From: Mycobacterium sp. URHB0044
GTDB lineage: Bacteria > Actinomycetota > Actinomycetes > Mycobacteriales > Mycobacteriaceae
NCBI RefSeq assembly: GCF_000620625.1
Contig: NZ_JIAW01000026.1
Coordinates: 1-64,000, forward strand
Direction of reading: 5' to 3'
Length of the DNA: 64,000 bases
Of the stretch, positions 54,055 to 62,650 are shown in pieces. The first letter of the stretch is position 1. Every line of letters begins with the position of its first letter. The translations under genes were made by a program, and so were the position numbers. The notes beneath the pieces are model-generated. The model was not told the origin of the DNA and searched no databases. It saw only the letters and a program-made list of their open reading frames with translations.

Positions 54055-55032
54055 TTACGAGAAGCGACGAGGTGCCAGCTGATTCGGCGGGATTTGCCCC
54101 AGCCGTCCCGACTCGAAATCCTCTATCGCGGTGGCGATCTCTTGCTTGGTGTTCATGACGAATGGTCCATAGCTGGCGATCGGCTCGCGTATCGGCAGGC
54201 CGCCGAACACCAGAACGTCGAGTGCGCCGGTGCCGTCGGACATGTGCTTGGCGGCCCGAAGCTGAACGCTGTGACCCGGTCCCAGCTGTGCCAGCTGGTG
54301 GGCGTGGATCGGCTGCTCCCCGGATCCCACGAATCCGTCTCCGGTGAGCACGTAGGCCAGCGCGTTGAACTGCGGATTCCATGGAAGGGCCAGGAAACCG
54401 TCGGGCGGCAAGGTCGCGTGGACCAGCGAGATGGGCGTGTGGGTAACACCGGGCCCTGGGACTCCTGCGATGTCTCCGGCGATCAGCCTGACGAGCGCAG
54501 TGGCGTCGTGGCTCGTAAACAGGCTGAGGTCCTCGCCAAGAATCGACTGATACCGCGGTGCGGTCATCTTCAACCGCCGTGGAAGGTTCACCCACAACTG
54601 AACACCGTGTGACGGTCCGCCGCTTCGATAGAACCGCTCGGTGGGCAGTTCGTCATGCAGGATGCCGGCGCCCGCAGTCATCCACTGGGTGTCACCTTCA
54701 CCGATCAGACCACCGCCGCCGTTGCTGTCGTTGTGCGAGACCTCGCCATCCAGAACGTAAGTCACGGTTTCGAAGCCCCGATGGGGATGCCATGGGGCAC
54801 CAACGGCCTCCTCAGGGGCGTTCAGATAGGGACCCATCTGGTCCAACATCAGGAACGGGTCGGCGTCCACCAGGGACAGGTGTCCGGGAAACGGGCGGTG
54901 GACGTTGAACCCGCCCCCCTCGAGTTGTTGATGCGACGTGACGACCTTGAGTGGTTCCCTGCTGTGGGCCCGCTGCTCCAGTGTGGGGTTGATTCTGGGC
55001 AGGACGGCCGGGTCAGCGGTGATCGCGGGCAT
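54055..55032 (-). CDS. Pirin family protein
   Basis: A 325-residue bicupin. The N-terminal cupin has the iron motif WHPHRGFETVTYVLDG with His pair, then a His in GAGILHDELP (third ligand region). The C-terminal cupin (FLALPWNPQFNALAYVLTG) is typical of YhhW/pirin. Members are quercetinase-like or regulatory. The upstream region contains the TGTCACATTGTC element shared in part with the cutinase and SnoaL regions. Confidence 0.88.
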   Translation of the reverse strand: MPAITADPAVLPRINPTLEQRAHSREPLKVVTSHQQLEGGGFNVHRPFPGHLSLVDADPFLMLDQMGPYLNAPEEAVGAPWHPHRGFETVTYVLDGEVSHNDSNGGGGLIGEGDTQWMTAGAGILHDELPTERFYRSGGPSHGVQLWVNLPRRLKMTAPRYQSILGEDLSLFTSHDATALVRLIAGDIAGVPGPGVTHTPISLVHATLPPDGFLALPWNPQFNALAYVLTGDGFVGSGEQPIHAHQLAQLGPGHSVQLRAAKHMSDGTGALDVLVFGGLPIREPIASYGPFVMNTKQEIATAIEDFESGRLGQIPPNQLAPRRFS

Positions 55033-55188
55033 GGTTATGACCTTTCACTTGGAATGCCTACCAACGGTACAACCAACTATGTCGGACATCTATTTCTATT
55101 TTGTCGTATGTCACATTGTCGAGCTACGATGAGTACGCGCTGGATGACGGCAAGAGGGCCGCTCGATAGGGCTCAGCGACGCGGTCGC

Positions 55189-56307
55189 CTAGGCCTTGGC
55201 GACCTGATCGCCATCGCGAGCGGTGACCGAGACCGCGAGCGTGGCGTGCTCGTGGTGCCGCGGCAGGTTGAGTGAATTGCGGTACTTGGGCAGGAAGAGG
55301 TCGGTGCCCTTGAGCCTGCGGGTGATACCGCGGCCCACGACCACGCCCGCGAGCACGCTCACACCGTCGTCCGGACCGACCGGGACGATCAGCATCTCAC
55401 CCCGCGGAGACTGGTAGACGGCGTCGGCCTTCTTCCTCGCCAACACGGCTCGTACATTCCGTGCGGCAACCTTGGCCTGAGCAATTGCCGGCATCACGAG
55501 CTTCTTGGGGTCGGCGTCGTTGGCGTCGCCGATGGCGAAGATTGCGTCCCAACCGTCGACCCGCAACTGCCGGTCCACCCGGATGAGGCCACGCTCGGTC
55601 AGCTTGTCGCCGTGGGCTTTTCCAAACCAGCCGGTGTTCGGCTTGTTGCCGACGGCCCACAGAACGAGCGAGTCGGGGTGCTCGGCCGCATCGAAATGCT
55701 GGCCGAGCCGGACCGTTACACCCTTGCTCACGAGCAGCTCGTGCGCCCGATGGCCGAGCTTCGGCGTGGAACCAGCCAGCAGGGTTTCCTCCGCTTGAAC
55801 GAGCGTCATCGTCTTGTCGGGATGAAGGGTGCGAATCTCGCCGGCCAGTTCGACGCCGACGGGGCCGCCGCCGACGATCACCACCGAACGAGCATCGCGG
55901 ATGTTGCGTTGATGCTTCTGCATCGTCGCGGCCGCGCTGTTTACTGTGGTCCCGCCGAACTGCGCCGGCGCCGAAGCCTCGCTACCGGTCGCGATGATTG
56001 CGGCGTCGAACGAAAGCACTTCGCCGGTTTCGAGGGTGATGTGCCGGAGTTCTGGCTCGATGGCGCTGACCGTGCCGTGGACTACCGATCCGTTGCGCAG
56101 CAACCGGTCATAGGGCAGGAACGGACGATCAGTCCACGCTGGGTCGACGGCGGCGCGCAGGGCAGCGACGCGGTGGAAGAACGCGGTCTTGCGGTCGATG
56201 AGGGTGACGTCGGCGACGTCGTCGAGCGCGCTAGCGGCGGCGATTCCGGCGTAGCCGCCGCCGATCACGACGACCTTCTTGCGGTTGTGGTTGACGGTGC
56301 TGGTCAT
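55189..56307 (-). CDS. FAD-dependent NAD(P)H oxidoreductase (NDH-2/FSP1-like)
   Basis: A 372-residue two-dinucleotide-binding-domain flavoprotein. The FAD site is VVVIGGGYAGIAAASAL near the N-terminus, the NAD(P)H site is VVIVGGGPVGVELAGEI, and IFAIGDAND is the second FAD contact. Overall form resembles type II NADH dehydrogenases and AIFM2/FSP1. The ATG at 56307 has AAGGAG 6 bp upstream; the longer frame to 56958 is antisense to the PucR gene. It is divergent from the PucR-type regulator, which probably controls it. Confidence 0.88.
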   Translation of the reverse strand: MTSTVNHNRKKVVVIGGGYAGIAAASALDDVADVTLIDRKTAFFHRVAALRAAVDPAWTDRPFLPYDRLLRNGSVVHGTVSAIEPELRHITLETGEVLSFDAAIIATGSEASAPAQFGGTTVNSAAATMQKHQRNIRDARSVVIVGGGPVGVELAGEIRTLHPDKTMTLVQAEETLLAGSTPKLGHRAHELLVSKGVTVRLGQHFDAAEHPDSLVLWAVGNKPNTGWFGKAHGDKLTERGLIRVDRQLRVDGWDAIFAIGDANDADPKKLVMPAIAQAKVAARNVRAVLARKKADAVYQSPRGEMLIVPVGPDDGVSVLAGVVVGRGITRRLKGTDLFLPKYRNSLNLPRHHEHATLAVSVTARDGDQVAKA

Positions 56308-56416
56308 CTGGGGCTCCTTGATTGACTGTTGGGTTGCTAAATAGAACGCACACGGATGCCGCCATGGTTGCGCAGTTTGCACCAACTTTGGCCTGTCGAC
56401 GGTGCATAGTGTTCGC

Positions 56417-57643
56417 ATGGACGATTCCTGGCCAGTGCCGTCGAAGCATGTGCGCCAATTGATCCGGCGAGGAGCCGAAACCATGCTCGATCCGAGCGCC
56501 GCCTGGATCGCCGAGATGCACGCCGCCGCCCTCGGCGGGGGCCGTGTCCGCGCCGTTGCCGATGATCCCGTCCTCGCGGAAGGGCTGCGTCGCGATAGTC
56601 TCTCCCATCTGCTGCATTGGGCGTTGTTCAACGTGCAGCATCCCGGTCGTCGCGTACCGCCGAACGTCACCGCGGATTCGCTTGCCACTGCTCGCGATTT
56701 GGTGCGGCGCGGCCTGGACGCGACCGTGCTTGACACGTACCGCACCGGCCAGTACGTCGCGTGGCGGCGGTGGATGCAGACCTGCTTCGATCTCACGTCC
56801 GACGTCGGTGAACTACGCGAACTGATCGATGTCGCCGCTCGATCGATGAACACGTTCGTCGACGACACCATCGACGCCATCGACAGCCGGATGAACGTCG
56901 AACGCGACCATCTCATCCGCAATACGAACACCGAGCGCCTCACCGCGGCGACCCTCATCCTCGAAGGCGCACCGATTCCCCAGTCCCGGGCCGAGATACA
57001 ACTCGGTTACCGACTTACCGGTCCGCAGACCGCGGCGATCGTGTGGGGCGCCCCGAGCACCAGTGCAGCTCAGCTGGAGGACGCCGCCGATGCACTCGGC
57101 CAGGCAGTCGACGCCACCGACCGGCTGACCATCGTTGCCAGCGTGGCCTCACTCTGGCTCTGGTTGCCGGTCGCGGTGGCGCCCACGGCCGCATCGCTTG
57201 CCAAGCGACTGGAGGCCGCCCCACAGCTACGGATCGCGATCGGACGCCCAGGACGCGATATCGATGGATTCCGCCGGAGCCACCTCGATGCCGCGACCAC
57301 CCAACGCTTGCTGACCAGGCTCACCTCGCCGCAGCAAGTTGCCCACTACGAAGACGTCGCCCTCGTGGCACTTGTCACCTCCGATTCCACCCGTGCAGAC
57401 GAATTCGTCCGCGATACGCTGGGCGACCTGCTGACCGCCGACCCCGACATCCGTGAAACGGTCGCCACTTATGCGAGCGAGCAGTTCAACACTTCGCGGA
57501 CAGCCGAGCGGCTGTACACGCACCGCAACACCATCATTCGTCGTCTAGCTCGAGCCGACGAATTGATGCCGCTCCCACTAGCTCAGCGCCCAGTAGCCGT
57601 TGCAGCGGCCCTCGAGGTACTTCGCTGGCGAGGCGAGCGCTAA
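56417..57643 (+). CDS. PucR/CdaR-type transcriptional regulator
   Basis: A 408-residue regulator. The C-terminal 60 residues are the PucR helix-turn-helix (FNTSRTAERLYTHRNTIIRR, LARADELM). The central GGDEF-like region (about 170-290) and the N-terminal helical region with LDTYRTGQYVAWRRW suit the RsbRD/PucR group. The ATG at 56417 is chosen; a GTG at 56402 is possible and neither has a clear ribosome site. It is divergent from the flavoprotein gene. Confidence 0.85.
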   Translation: MDDSWPVPSKHVRQLIRRGAETMLDPSAAWIAEMHAAALGGGRVRAVADDPVLAEGLRRDSLSHLLHWALFNVQHPGRRVPPNVTADSLATARDLVRRGLDATVLDTYRTGQYVAWRRWMQTCFDLTSDVGELRELIDVAARSMNTFVDDTIDAIDSRMNVERDHLIRNTNTERLTAATLILEGAPIPQSRAEIQLGYRLTGPQTAAIVWGAPSTSAAQLEDAADALGQAVDATDRLTIVASVASLWLWLPVAVAPTAASLAKRLEAAPQLRIAIGRPGRDIDGFRRSHLDAATTQRLLTRLTSPQQVAHYEDVALVALVTSDSTRADEFVRDTLGDLLTADPDIRETVATYASEQFNTSRTAERLYTHRNTIIRRLARADELMPLPLAQRPVAVAAALEVLRWRGER

Positions 57644-57680
57644 CCACCACGAACGACACCGACACGCCGTGTAGCCATCC

Positions 57681-57698
57681 GCCAAATAAATATTTGGC
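57681..57698. promoter_or_regulatory. Perfect operator palindrome of the TetR gene
   Basis: GCCAAATAAATATTTGGC has perfect 8-bp arms around AA. TATTCT at 57709-57714 is a possible -10 for the TetR gene starting at 57722, so the palindrome covers the -35 area. Autorepression by the TetR protein is the simplest reading. Confidence 0.6.
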
Positions 57699-57721
57699 AA
57701 TTAGCGGGTATTCTTGCTGGT

Positions 57722-58435
57722 GTGATGACTCCGGCGGTACGGAAAGCGACCCGCAGGGCGCCTGGCCGCCCGCGGGCCGAGGAGTCTCCGGCGTCGCTGG
57801 ACGAGATCTTCCAAGTGTCGCTGAGAGCGTTCGCCACGCTCGGCTACGACGGCGTATCACTACGGACGCTCAACCGCGAACTTGGCGGCAGCCACAACCT
57901 TCTCAACGGACGGTTCGGCTCCAAGGAGGCACTGTGGTACGCCACCGTGGACTGGGCCTTTGCTCCACTTGCCCAACGAGTTGCCAGCGCCTTCGATCCC
58001 ACCCTCACCGACCCGCTCGAACAGGTGCGGATATTCATCCGCGTCTTCCTCTTGTATTCGGCCGACCATCCCGAGCTCGTGGGGCTGATGAACATCGAGG
58101 GCCAACGGGACACCGAGCGCCTCGCATATGTCTTCGATAATTACATCGCACCGGCCATGGAGCCCATGCGGCGGCTGCTCGACCATCTTGTCGCCGAGGG
58201 GCGGATACATCCAGTGCCGCTGAGCACATTTCATTTCATCCTCACCCATGGCGCAGGCGGTCCCTTCACGCTGGAACCGCTTGCCCGCCACTTCTCTCAA
58301 CTCGACCCGCGTGGGGACGTTACTCCTCAAGAGCAAGCCGAACTCAGTGCGGACTTCATCGTTCGCGGTCTGCGGGCGGACGCCGTCGAGCCAAAGGCCG
58401 CTGCCCCGAGAGGTCGTCGGCAACAACGCAGTTGA
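57722..58435 (+). CDS. TetR-family transcriptional regulator
   Basis: A 237-residue regulator. The helix-turn-helix is at about residues 30-75 (VSLRTLNRELGGSHNLLNGRF). A ligand domain of about 150 residues follows, and a basic tail. The GTG at 57722 lies about 8 bp after a TATTCT -10, so the message is probably leaderless; ATG at 57725 is the alternative. Its likely operator is the palindrome at 57681. Possible targets include the adjacent MpaB-type gene unit. Confidence 0.85.
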   Translation: MMTPAVRKATRRAPGRPRAEESPASLDEIFQVSLRAFATLGYDGVSLRTLNRELGGSHNLLNGRFGSKEALWYATVDWAFAPLAQRVASAFDPTLTDPLEQVRIFIRVFLLYSADHPELVGLMNIEGQRDTERLAYVFDNYIAPAMEPMRRLLDHLVAEGRIHPVPLSTFHFILTHGAGGPFTLEPLARHFSQLDPRGDVTPQEQAELSADFIVRGLRADAVEPKAAAPRGRRQQRS

Positions 58436-58646
58436 CCTACTCTCGTTACGGCTTCTAGCCGATCTGGAGATCGGCACTTCGTCGCTGCGTTCTTGAGACG
58501 CCGCGTCTCACCTACCGTCTGCGCACTTAACCGAGGAATCCCGTGAATAACGGTGATAGCCAAGGCGATTAGTGCTGCCCAAGTGGCGTAGTACTCGTGA
58601 CCCCCGGCCTGCAGGCTCCCAGGTGGGCTCAGCAGTGATGGACATC

Positions 58647-58664
58647 ACTGGACGGTCGTCCAGT
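58647..58664. promoter_or_regulatory. Operator copy 1 of an 18-bp motif
   Basis: ACTGGACGGTCGTCCAGT has perfect 8-bp arms around GT. It lies just upstream of the -35 of the MpaB-type gene promoter. The same motif recurs at 58705 and 61920. Confidence 0.65.
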
Positions 58665-58670
58665 TTTTAT

Positions 58671-58700
58671 TTGACGGCCGCCACATTCACGCGATAGCTT
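58671..58700 (+). promoter_or_regulatory. Candidate promoter of the MpaB-type gene
   Basis: TTGACG at 58671-58676 and TAGCTT at 58695-58700 are spaced 18 bp, with the mycobacterial TAnnnT -10 form. The two operators flank it, the second covering the expected transcription start. Confidence 0.5.
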
Positions 58701-58704
58701 CTTT

Positions 58705-58722
58705 ACTGACCGATCGTCCAGT
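58705..58722. promoter_or_regulatory. Operator copy 2 of the 18-bp motif
   Basis: ACTGACCGATCGTCCAGT matches the perfect copy at 58647 in the right arm fully and in the left arm partly. Centre-to-centre distance is 58 bp. Confidence 0.55.
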
Positions 58723-58799
58723 GGATCCCGCAAGTCAAGTGAGCGGAATACCTGGTCGCGGCCCCAAAGACTGAACGACGAGCGAAAGAAGCGGGCGAA

Positions 58800-59987
58800 A
58801 TGACGACGAAAACGAACAATTCCGAGCATCCGAAGCGGCTTGTCAACCATGAGGCAGCCCGTGCCAAACACGGCTGCAAGGTCGACCTCATGGCCGAGAT
58901 GCTTCAGATTGGCGACCCCCTGGCCGACGCCGTAATCGCCGAGATCAACGAGCTCGGCAAGGAGGCCAGCGGGCAGCTGAACAAAGGGATCATCGCTGGG
59001 CTCGACAGCCTCGACAACCCGCCGCCGGCAATCGCGGCGTTCTTGACCGAGTTGGAGACCTTGCCCGAGTGGGTTGACCGTGCCGCTCTGCAGCACGGCG
59101 AGGTATCGGAGCTGTCTGTGCCTCCGTTGTGGAAGGTGCTGGCGTCCGGGGGCACCATCGAGCTGTCTCACGTATACGCCTCGCCGGCGATCGCCAAGTT
59201 GCTCGTCCAGACCGGCTCACTCGCGAAGATGGCGCCACGGCGGCTTGCCGAAACCGGGCTATGGAAACAGCAGGTTGTGCTGCCCGGCGGTCTATTGCGC
59301 GGCGCCCCCGGATATGTGAGCACGGCTCAGGTCAGGCTGCTGCACGCACGAGTGCGAGCCACGTCCATGAACCATGGCTGGGAGCACAGGATTTGGGGTG
59401 TCCCCATCAACCAGACGGACATTGCACGCACGTGGTTGGCATTCACGCGGGTCGCCTCCAAGGCATGGGACAAACTTGGCATCGACTTCACTGAGGAAGA
59501 GCAAGCCACGCGTTACCGATATTGGTGGTACATCGGGTACGTGCTGGGCCTGGACGAAAGGTTCTACTCCCTCGTCCGAACTGACGCCGACGCCGATGCC
59601 TTGCTGGACCTGCTCGATACAACCATCGCCGAACCCGACGAAAACTCGCGCGAACTCACCTTGGCGTTGCTGGATGCAAATGTGGAGCAATTGGCCGCAG
59701 GCCCGCTTTCCATGATGGATCGCGCAACGTTGCGTGATCTGTTTCATGGGATGTGTCGCGACTTCCTCGGTGACCGGTTCGCCGACTCCTTGCAGCTCCC
59801 TCCTGCCCAGGCTGCGGCGATCATCCCGTTGCTCGCCGCCGCGAGCACACAGTCCTGGCAGCTGCAGCACAGCACTGAAGAGAACGCCGCGCTGACGCTC
59901 GAGAAGTTCACCGCGACGGCAGTTGCCATCGCCGCCGAGGGAGCGCTGGAGGACGGCACCGCCTACGAGAAGAACGCGGCCGCATAA
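58800..59987 (+). CDS. Oxygenase MpaB family protein (DUF2236, latex-clearing-protein-like)
   Basis: A 395-residue protein of the DUF2236/ER-bound oxygenase MpaB family, related to the haem b rubber oxygenase Lcp. The motif VRLLHARVRATSMNHGW near residue 180 holds the conserved His/Arg, and INQTDIARTWLAFT and YRYWWYIGYVLGLDE follow. No Sec signal is evident, unlike secreted Lcp. It is under two operators and starts a unit with a small secreted protein and an aldehyde dehydrogenase, which fits oxidation of an unsaturated hydrocarbon or terpenoid to aldehydes (inference). Confidence 0.82.
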   Translation: MTTKTNNSEHPKRLVNHEAARAKHGCKVDLMAEMLQIGDPLADAVIAEINELGKEASGQLNKGIIAGLDSLDNPPPAIAAFLTELETLPEWVDRAALQHGEVSELSVPPLWKVLASGGTIELSHVYASPAIAKLLVQTGSLAKMAPRRLAETGLWKQQVVLPGGLLRGAPGYVSTAQVRLLHARVRATSMNHGWEHRIWGVPINQTDIARTWLAFTRVASKAWDKLGIDFTEEEQATRYRYWWYIGYVLGLDERFYSLVRTDADADALLDLLDTTIAEPDENSRELTLALLDANVEQLAAGPLSMMDRATLRDLFHGMCRDFLGDRFADSLQLPPAQAAAIIPLLAAASTQSWQLQHSTEENAALTLEKFTATAVAIAAEGALEDGTAYEKNAAA

Positions 59988-60020
59988 GCCCACGGAGAAC
60001 CGGATTCACTAGGAGTAGAT

Positions 60021-60332
60021 ATGCAGCGCACCAATGGCTTCCGTCGGTTCATCATCGGCGCCGGCCTGGCCGCGGTAGTCACGAGCTCGACCATCGGCCT
60101 TGCTCCGTCGGCTGCAGCGCATGGTGTCGCAGAACCTCAGGAGGTCTGCTCCGGTCCCGAGATTGCGGCCGGAGCGTGCAATTCCCGAGCGACTCAACCG
60201 ATCCCAGGCCATCTCACAGAACGCTGGCGAATGGATCCGCATGGATCGAGGCACAGGAAGATGGAGATCGCTCAAGAGCGTGCGGTCCAGGCATCTGAAT
60301 GTGCAACACCAGCAGGCCAAGACGCGGAGTGA
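60021..60332 (+). CDS. Small secreted protein of unknown function
   Basis: A 103-residue protein after an AGGAG site. Residues 1-33 are a clear Sec signal peptide (RRFIIGAGLAAVVTSS, cleavage near AAAHG). The mature part has three cysteines and no known domain. From about residue 60 composition becomes odd, while the +1 frame there reads plausibly (AISQNAGEWIRMDRG, RWRSL), so a frameshift is possible. Gene lies between the MpaB-type and aldehyde dehydrogenase genes; its ribosome site is nearly identical to that of the latter. Confidence 0.55.
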   Translation: MQRTNGFRRFIIGAGLAAVVTSSTIGLAPSAAAHGVAEPQEVCSGPEIAAGACNSRATQPIPGHLTERWRMDPHGSRHRKMEIAQERAVQASECATPAGQDAE

Positions 60333-60403
60333 ACCCCTCGCATCACCCGATCCCATGGAAACCAATGACCAGCGCCCAAAGTTCCCACACCCCAGGAGTA
60401 GAC

Positions 60404-61852
60404 ATGAAACACGAATACGATTCGCTGTACGTCGGCGGCCACTGGGTGACACCACATGCAGCCGAGGTCAACACCGTCTTCTCGGCGTCCACCGAGGAAG
60501 TCATCGGGCGGACACCGCTCGCTGACGCCGCGGACATAGACGCCGCCGTCACCGCTGCCCGTCGCGCGTTCGACGGCACCGGCTGGGCCGACCTCGACCC
60601 GGCCGAAAGGGCCGACGCATTGGAGCGGTTCGCCGACGAAATGGCAAAGCGCGCAAACCTCATTGCCGAGACGGTCACCGCCGAGAACGGAATGCCCATC
60701 TCCCTGTCCATTCCGGCCAACGGATACTCGGGCGCCAGCGTTCTGCGCTACTACGCCGACATGATCCGCAAGTTGCCGCTGGAGGAGGTGCGCCCTGGGT
60801 ACCTTCCGGGCAACATCCTGGTCCGGCGTGAGCCGCTAGGGGTGGTGGCCGCCATGGTGCCGTGGAACTATCCGCAGGCCCTGGCGATGGGGAAGATCGC
60901 GCCGGCGCTGGCGGCCGGCTGCACCGTCGTGTTGAAACCCGCGCTGGAGACGGCGTTGGACGCCAACCTCATGGCCGAGGCAGCCGTCGCGGCGGGCCTT
61001 CCCCCCGGCGTGTTCAATGTCGTGCCGGGCGGCGTCGAGGCCGGGCAGGCTTTGGTGGGTCATCCCGGCGTCGACAAGGTCGCCTTCACCGGTTCGACGC
61101 AAACCGGCCGCATCATCGGCGAGGTCTGCGGCCGGTTGCTGCGGCCGGTCACCCTCGAACTCGGAGGCAAGTCGGCAGCGATCGTTCTCGACGACGCGGA
61201 CGCCGTGACGACCGCCGCCGGCTTGACCGACGTGTCGTTCCCGAACAACGGACAGACTTGCTATGCCAGCACGCGGATCCTGGCACCTGCCCACCGGTAC
61301 AACGAGATCCTCGATGCAGTCACCGACATGGCCGGCTCGCTGGCAGTCGGCGACCCCTTCGACCCGGCGACTGCCATCGGACCGGTGGTCTCCGCCCGGG
61401 AGCGGGAAAGGATCGAGGGGTACATCGCAACCGGCCAACGTGAGGGCGCCCGGCTCACGACGGGTGGCGGGCGTCCCGCACACCTGGAGCGGGGCTGGTT
61501 CCTCGAGCCGACGGTCTTCGGAGACGTCCGCAACGACATGACCATCGCGCGCGAGGAGATCTTCGGCCCGGTCGTGGTCGTCATTCCCTACCGGGACGAG
61601 GACGACGCCGTCGCGCTGGCCAACGACTCCGAATACGGCCTCGGTGGCAGCGTGTGGACCACCGACACCGAACGCGGCGCGGCGGTGGCTCGGCGAATCA
61701 ACACCGGCAGCGTCGGGATCAACGGCTTCCGGATCGACAACGCTGCGCCCTTCGGTGGCGTAAAGGCCAGCGGCCTCGGCCGCGAATTCGGCCCCGAGGG
61801 CCTGATGCCGTACTTCCAGGTGAAGTCCATCTTGGCGCCTGCATCCGCGTAG
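60404..61852 (+). CDS. Aldehyde dehydrogenase
   Basis: NAD(P)+-dependent oxidation of an aldehyde to the acid. The 482-residue protein has the family motifs: VPWNYPQALAMGKIAPALAAG near residue 145 (split core VPWNYP), the catalytic Glu in LELGGKSA, the catalytic Cys in NNGQTCYAS, and EEIFGPVVVV and the C-terminal PFGGVKASGLGREFG. The ATG at 60404 follows AGGAGTAGAC. It likely acts on an aldehyde from the MpaB-type oxygenase. Confidence 0.93.
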   Translation: MKHEYDSLYVGGHWVTPHAAEVNTVFSASTEEVIGRTPLADAADIDAAVTAARRAFDGTGWADLDPAERADALERFADEMAKRANLIAETVTAENGMPISLSIPANGYSGASVLRYYADMIRKLPLEEVRPGYLPGNILVRREPLGVVAAMVPWNYPQALAMGKIAPALAAGCTVVLKPALETALDANLMAEAAVAAGLPPGVFNVVPGGVEAGQALVGHPGVDKVAFTGSTQTGRIIGEVCGRLLRPVTLELGGKSAAIVLDDADAVTTAAGLTDVSFPNNGQTCYASTRILAPAHRYNEILDAVTDMAGSLAVGDPFDPATAIGPVVSARERERIEGYIATGQREGARLTTGGGRPAHLERGWFLEPTVFGDVRNDMTIAREEIFGPVVVVIPYRDEDDAVALANDSEYGLGGSVWTTDTERGAAVARRINTGSVGINGFRIDNAAPFGGVKASGLGREFGPEGLMPYFQVKSILAPASA

Positions 61853-61919
61853 CGCTGTCCCAGTACTCCCTGGGGTCCGCCGACGATGTCGGACCCAAGG
61901 GCGGGGACACGCGACAAAT

Positions 61920-61937
61920 GCTGGACGCTCGTTCAGT
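61920..61937. promoter_or_regulatory. Operator copy 3 of the 18-bp motif
   Basis: GCTGGACGCTCGTTCAGT keeps the ACTGGACG..CGTCCAGT pattern with one arm mismatch. It lies 25 bp upstream of the second TetR gene, so this TetR protein is the best candidate for binding all three copies. Confidence 0.55.
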
Positions 61938-61961
61938 GAGTTTCTGAGAAGATCACGACAC

Positions 61962-62567
61962 ATGCCAGAGGAGGACGCGATGCCCGGAGTAGTGGAAGTC
62001 GAGCGGACGCGTGAGCGGATGATCCGCTGCGCACTCGAATTATTCACCGAGCGTGGGTATGACGGTGCATCAATCGGGATGATCGCTTCCAATCTTGGGG
62101 TCGCGAAATCCGCAGTCTCGTACCACTTCCGCACGAAAGAGGACTTACTCGTCGCTGTCATGCAGCCCGCAGTCTGTGACCTTGACGCGTACTTCGAGAA
62201 GTTCGGCACCGGACCCTTGCGGCCGGTGCGGCGCCGCGAAGCGATCACCGAATGGGTGCAGCTCACGGTCAAGCACCGCGCTCTGCTCGGATTCCTGGCC
62301 AAGGAAGGCGATCGGGACCGCCCCGAACCTGGGTTCGCTCGATGGCCGTCCGCCGCCGAGCAGTTGACCCAACTCTTGGCGGGCGGCCAACCCGATCTGG
62401 GCGAGCGCATCTACCTTGGCGCGGCCATCCGTGGCCTCGCCACGGCGCCGGCCATGTTCCCGGAGGCCGGCGACGCCGACCTCGAGCAGCATCTCCTGCG
62501 ATTCGCCGAGACGACGCTCGCACGCCGCCGCCGGACGACTGTGGTGCCGGGCGCACCGACTCCCTAA
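61962..62567 (+). CDS. TetR-family transcriptional regulator, candidate controller of the MpaB/ALDH unit
   Basis: A 201-residue regulator. The helix-turn-helix spans about residues 20-60 (GASIGMIASNLGVAKSAVSYHF). The C-terminal domain (about 65-190) is a ligand pocket of unknown type. ATG at 61962 is close to the probable transcription start; ATG at 61980 is an alternative. The upstream operator matches those at the MpaB-type gene. An MFS exporter gene follows after 83 bp. Confidence 0.87.
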   Translation: MPEEDAMPGVVEVERTRERMIRCALELFTERGYDGASIGMIASNLGVAKSAVSYHFRTKEDLLVAVMQPAVCDLDAYFEKFGTGPLRPVRRREAITEWVQLTVKHRALLGFLAKEGDRDRPEPGFARWPSAAEQLTQLLAGGQPDLGERIYLGAAIRGLATAPAMFPEAGDADLEQHLLRFAETTLARRRRTTVVPGAPTP

Positions 62568-62587
62568 CCGCTTCCCTCCCCCCGTCA

Positions 62588-62611
62588 ACCGACCGCTGCT
62601 GCGCGGTCGGT
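62588..62611 (+). terminator. Candidate hairpin between TetR and MFS genes
   Basis: ACCGACCG and CGGTCGGT form an 8-bp perfect stem (extendable by one C-G pair) around a short loop. There is no strong T run after it, so it may be a weak terminator or attenuator ahead of the MFS gene. Confidence 0.4.
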
Positions 62612-62650
62612 GGCGTCTGCTTGCTTGTTTCGAATTGGAGACCCCTTGCC

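Larger units (their letters stand above)
58436..58799. other. Intergenic control region of the MpaB-type gene
   Basis: A 364-bp region without a gene. Its right half holds two similar operators and a candidate promoter listed separately. The left half (58436-58640) shows no feature I can support. Confidence 0.6.

Noticed and set aside
55189..56958. 589-residue version of the flavoprotein
   Set aside because: The first 217 residues are antisense to the PucR gene; ATG at 56307 has a good ribosome site and begins just before the FAD motif.
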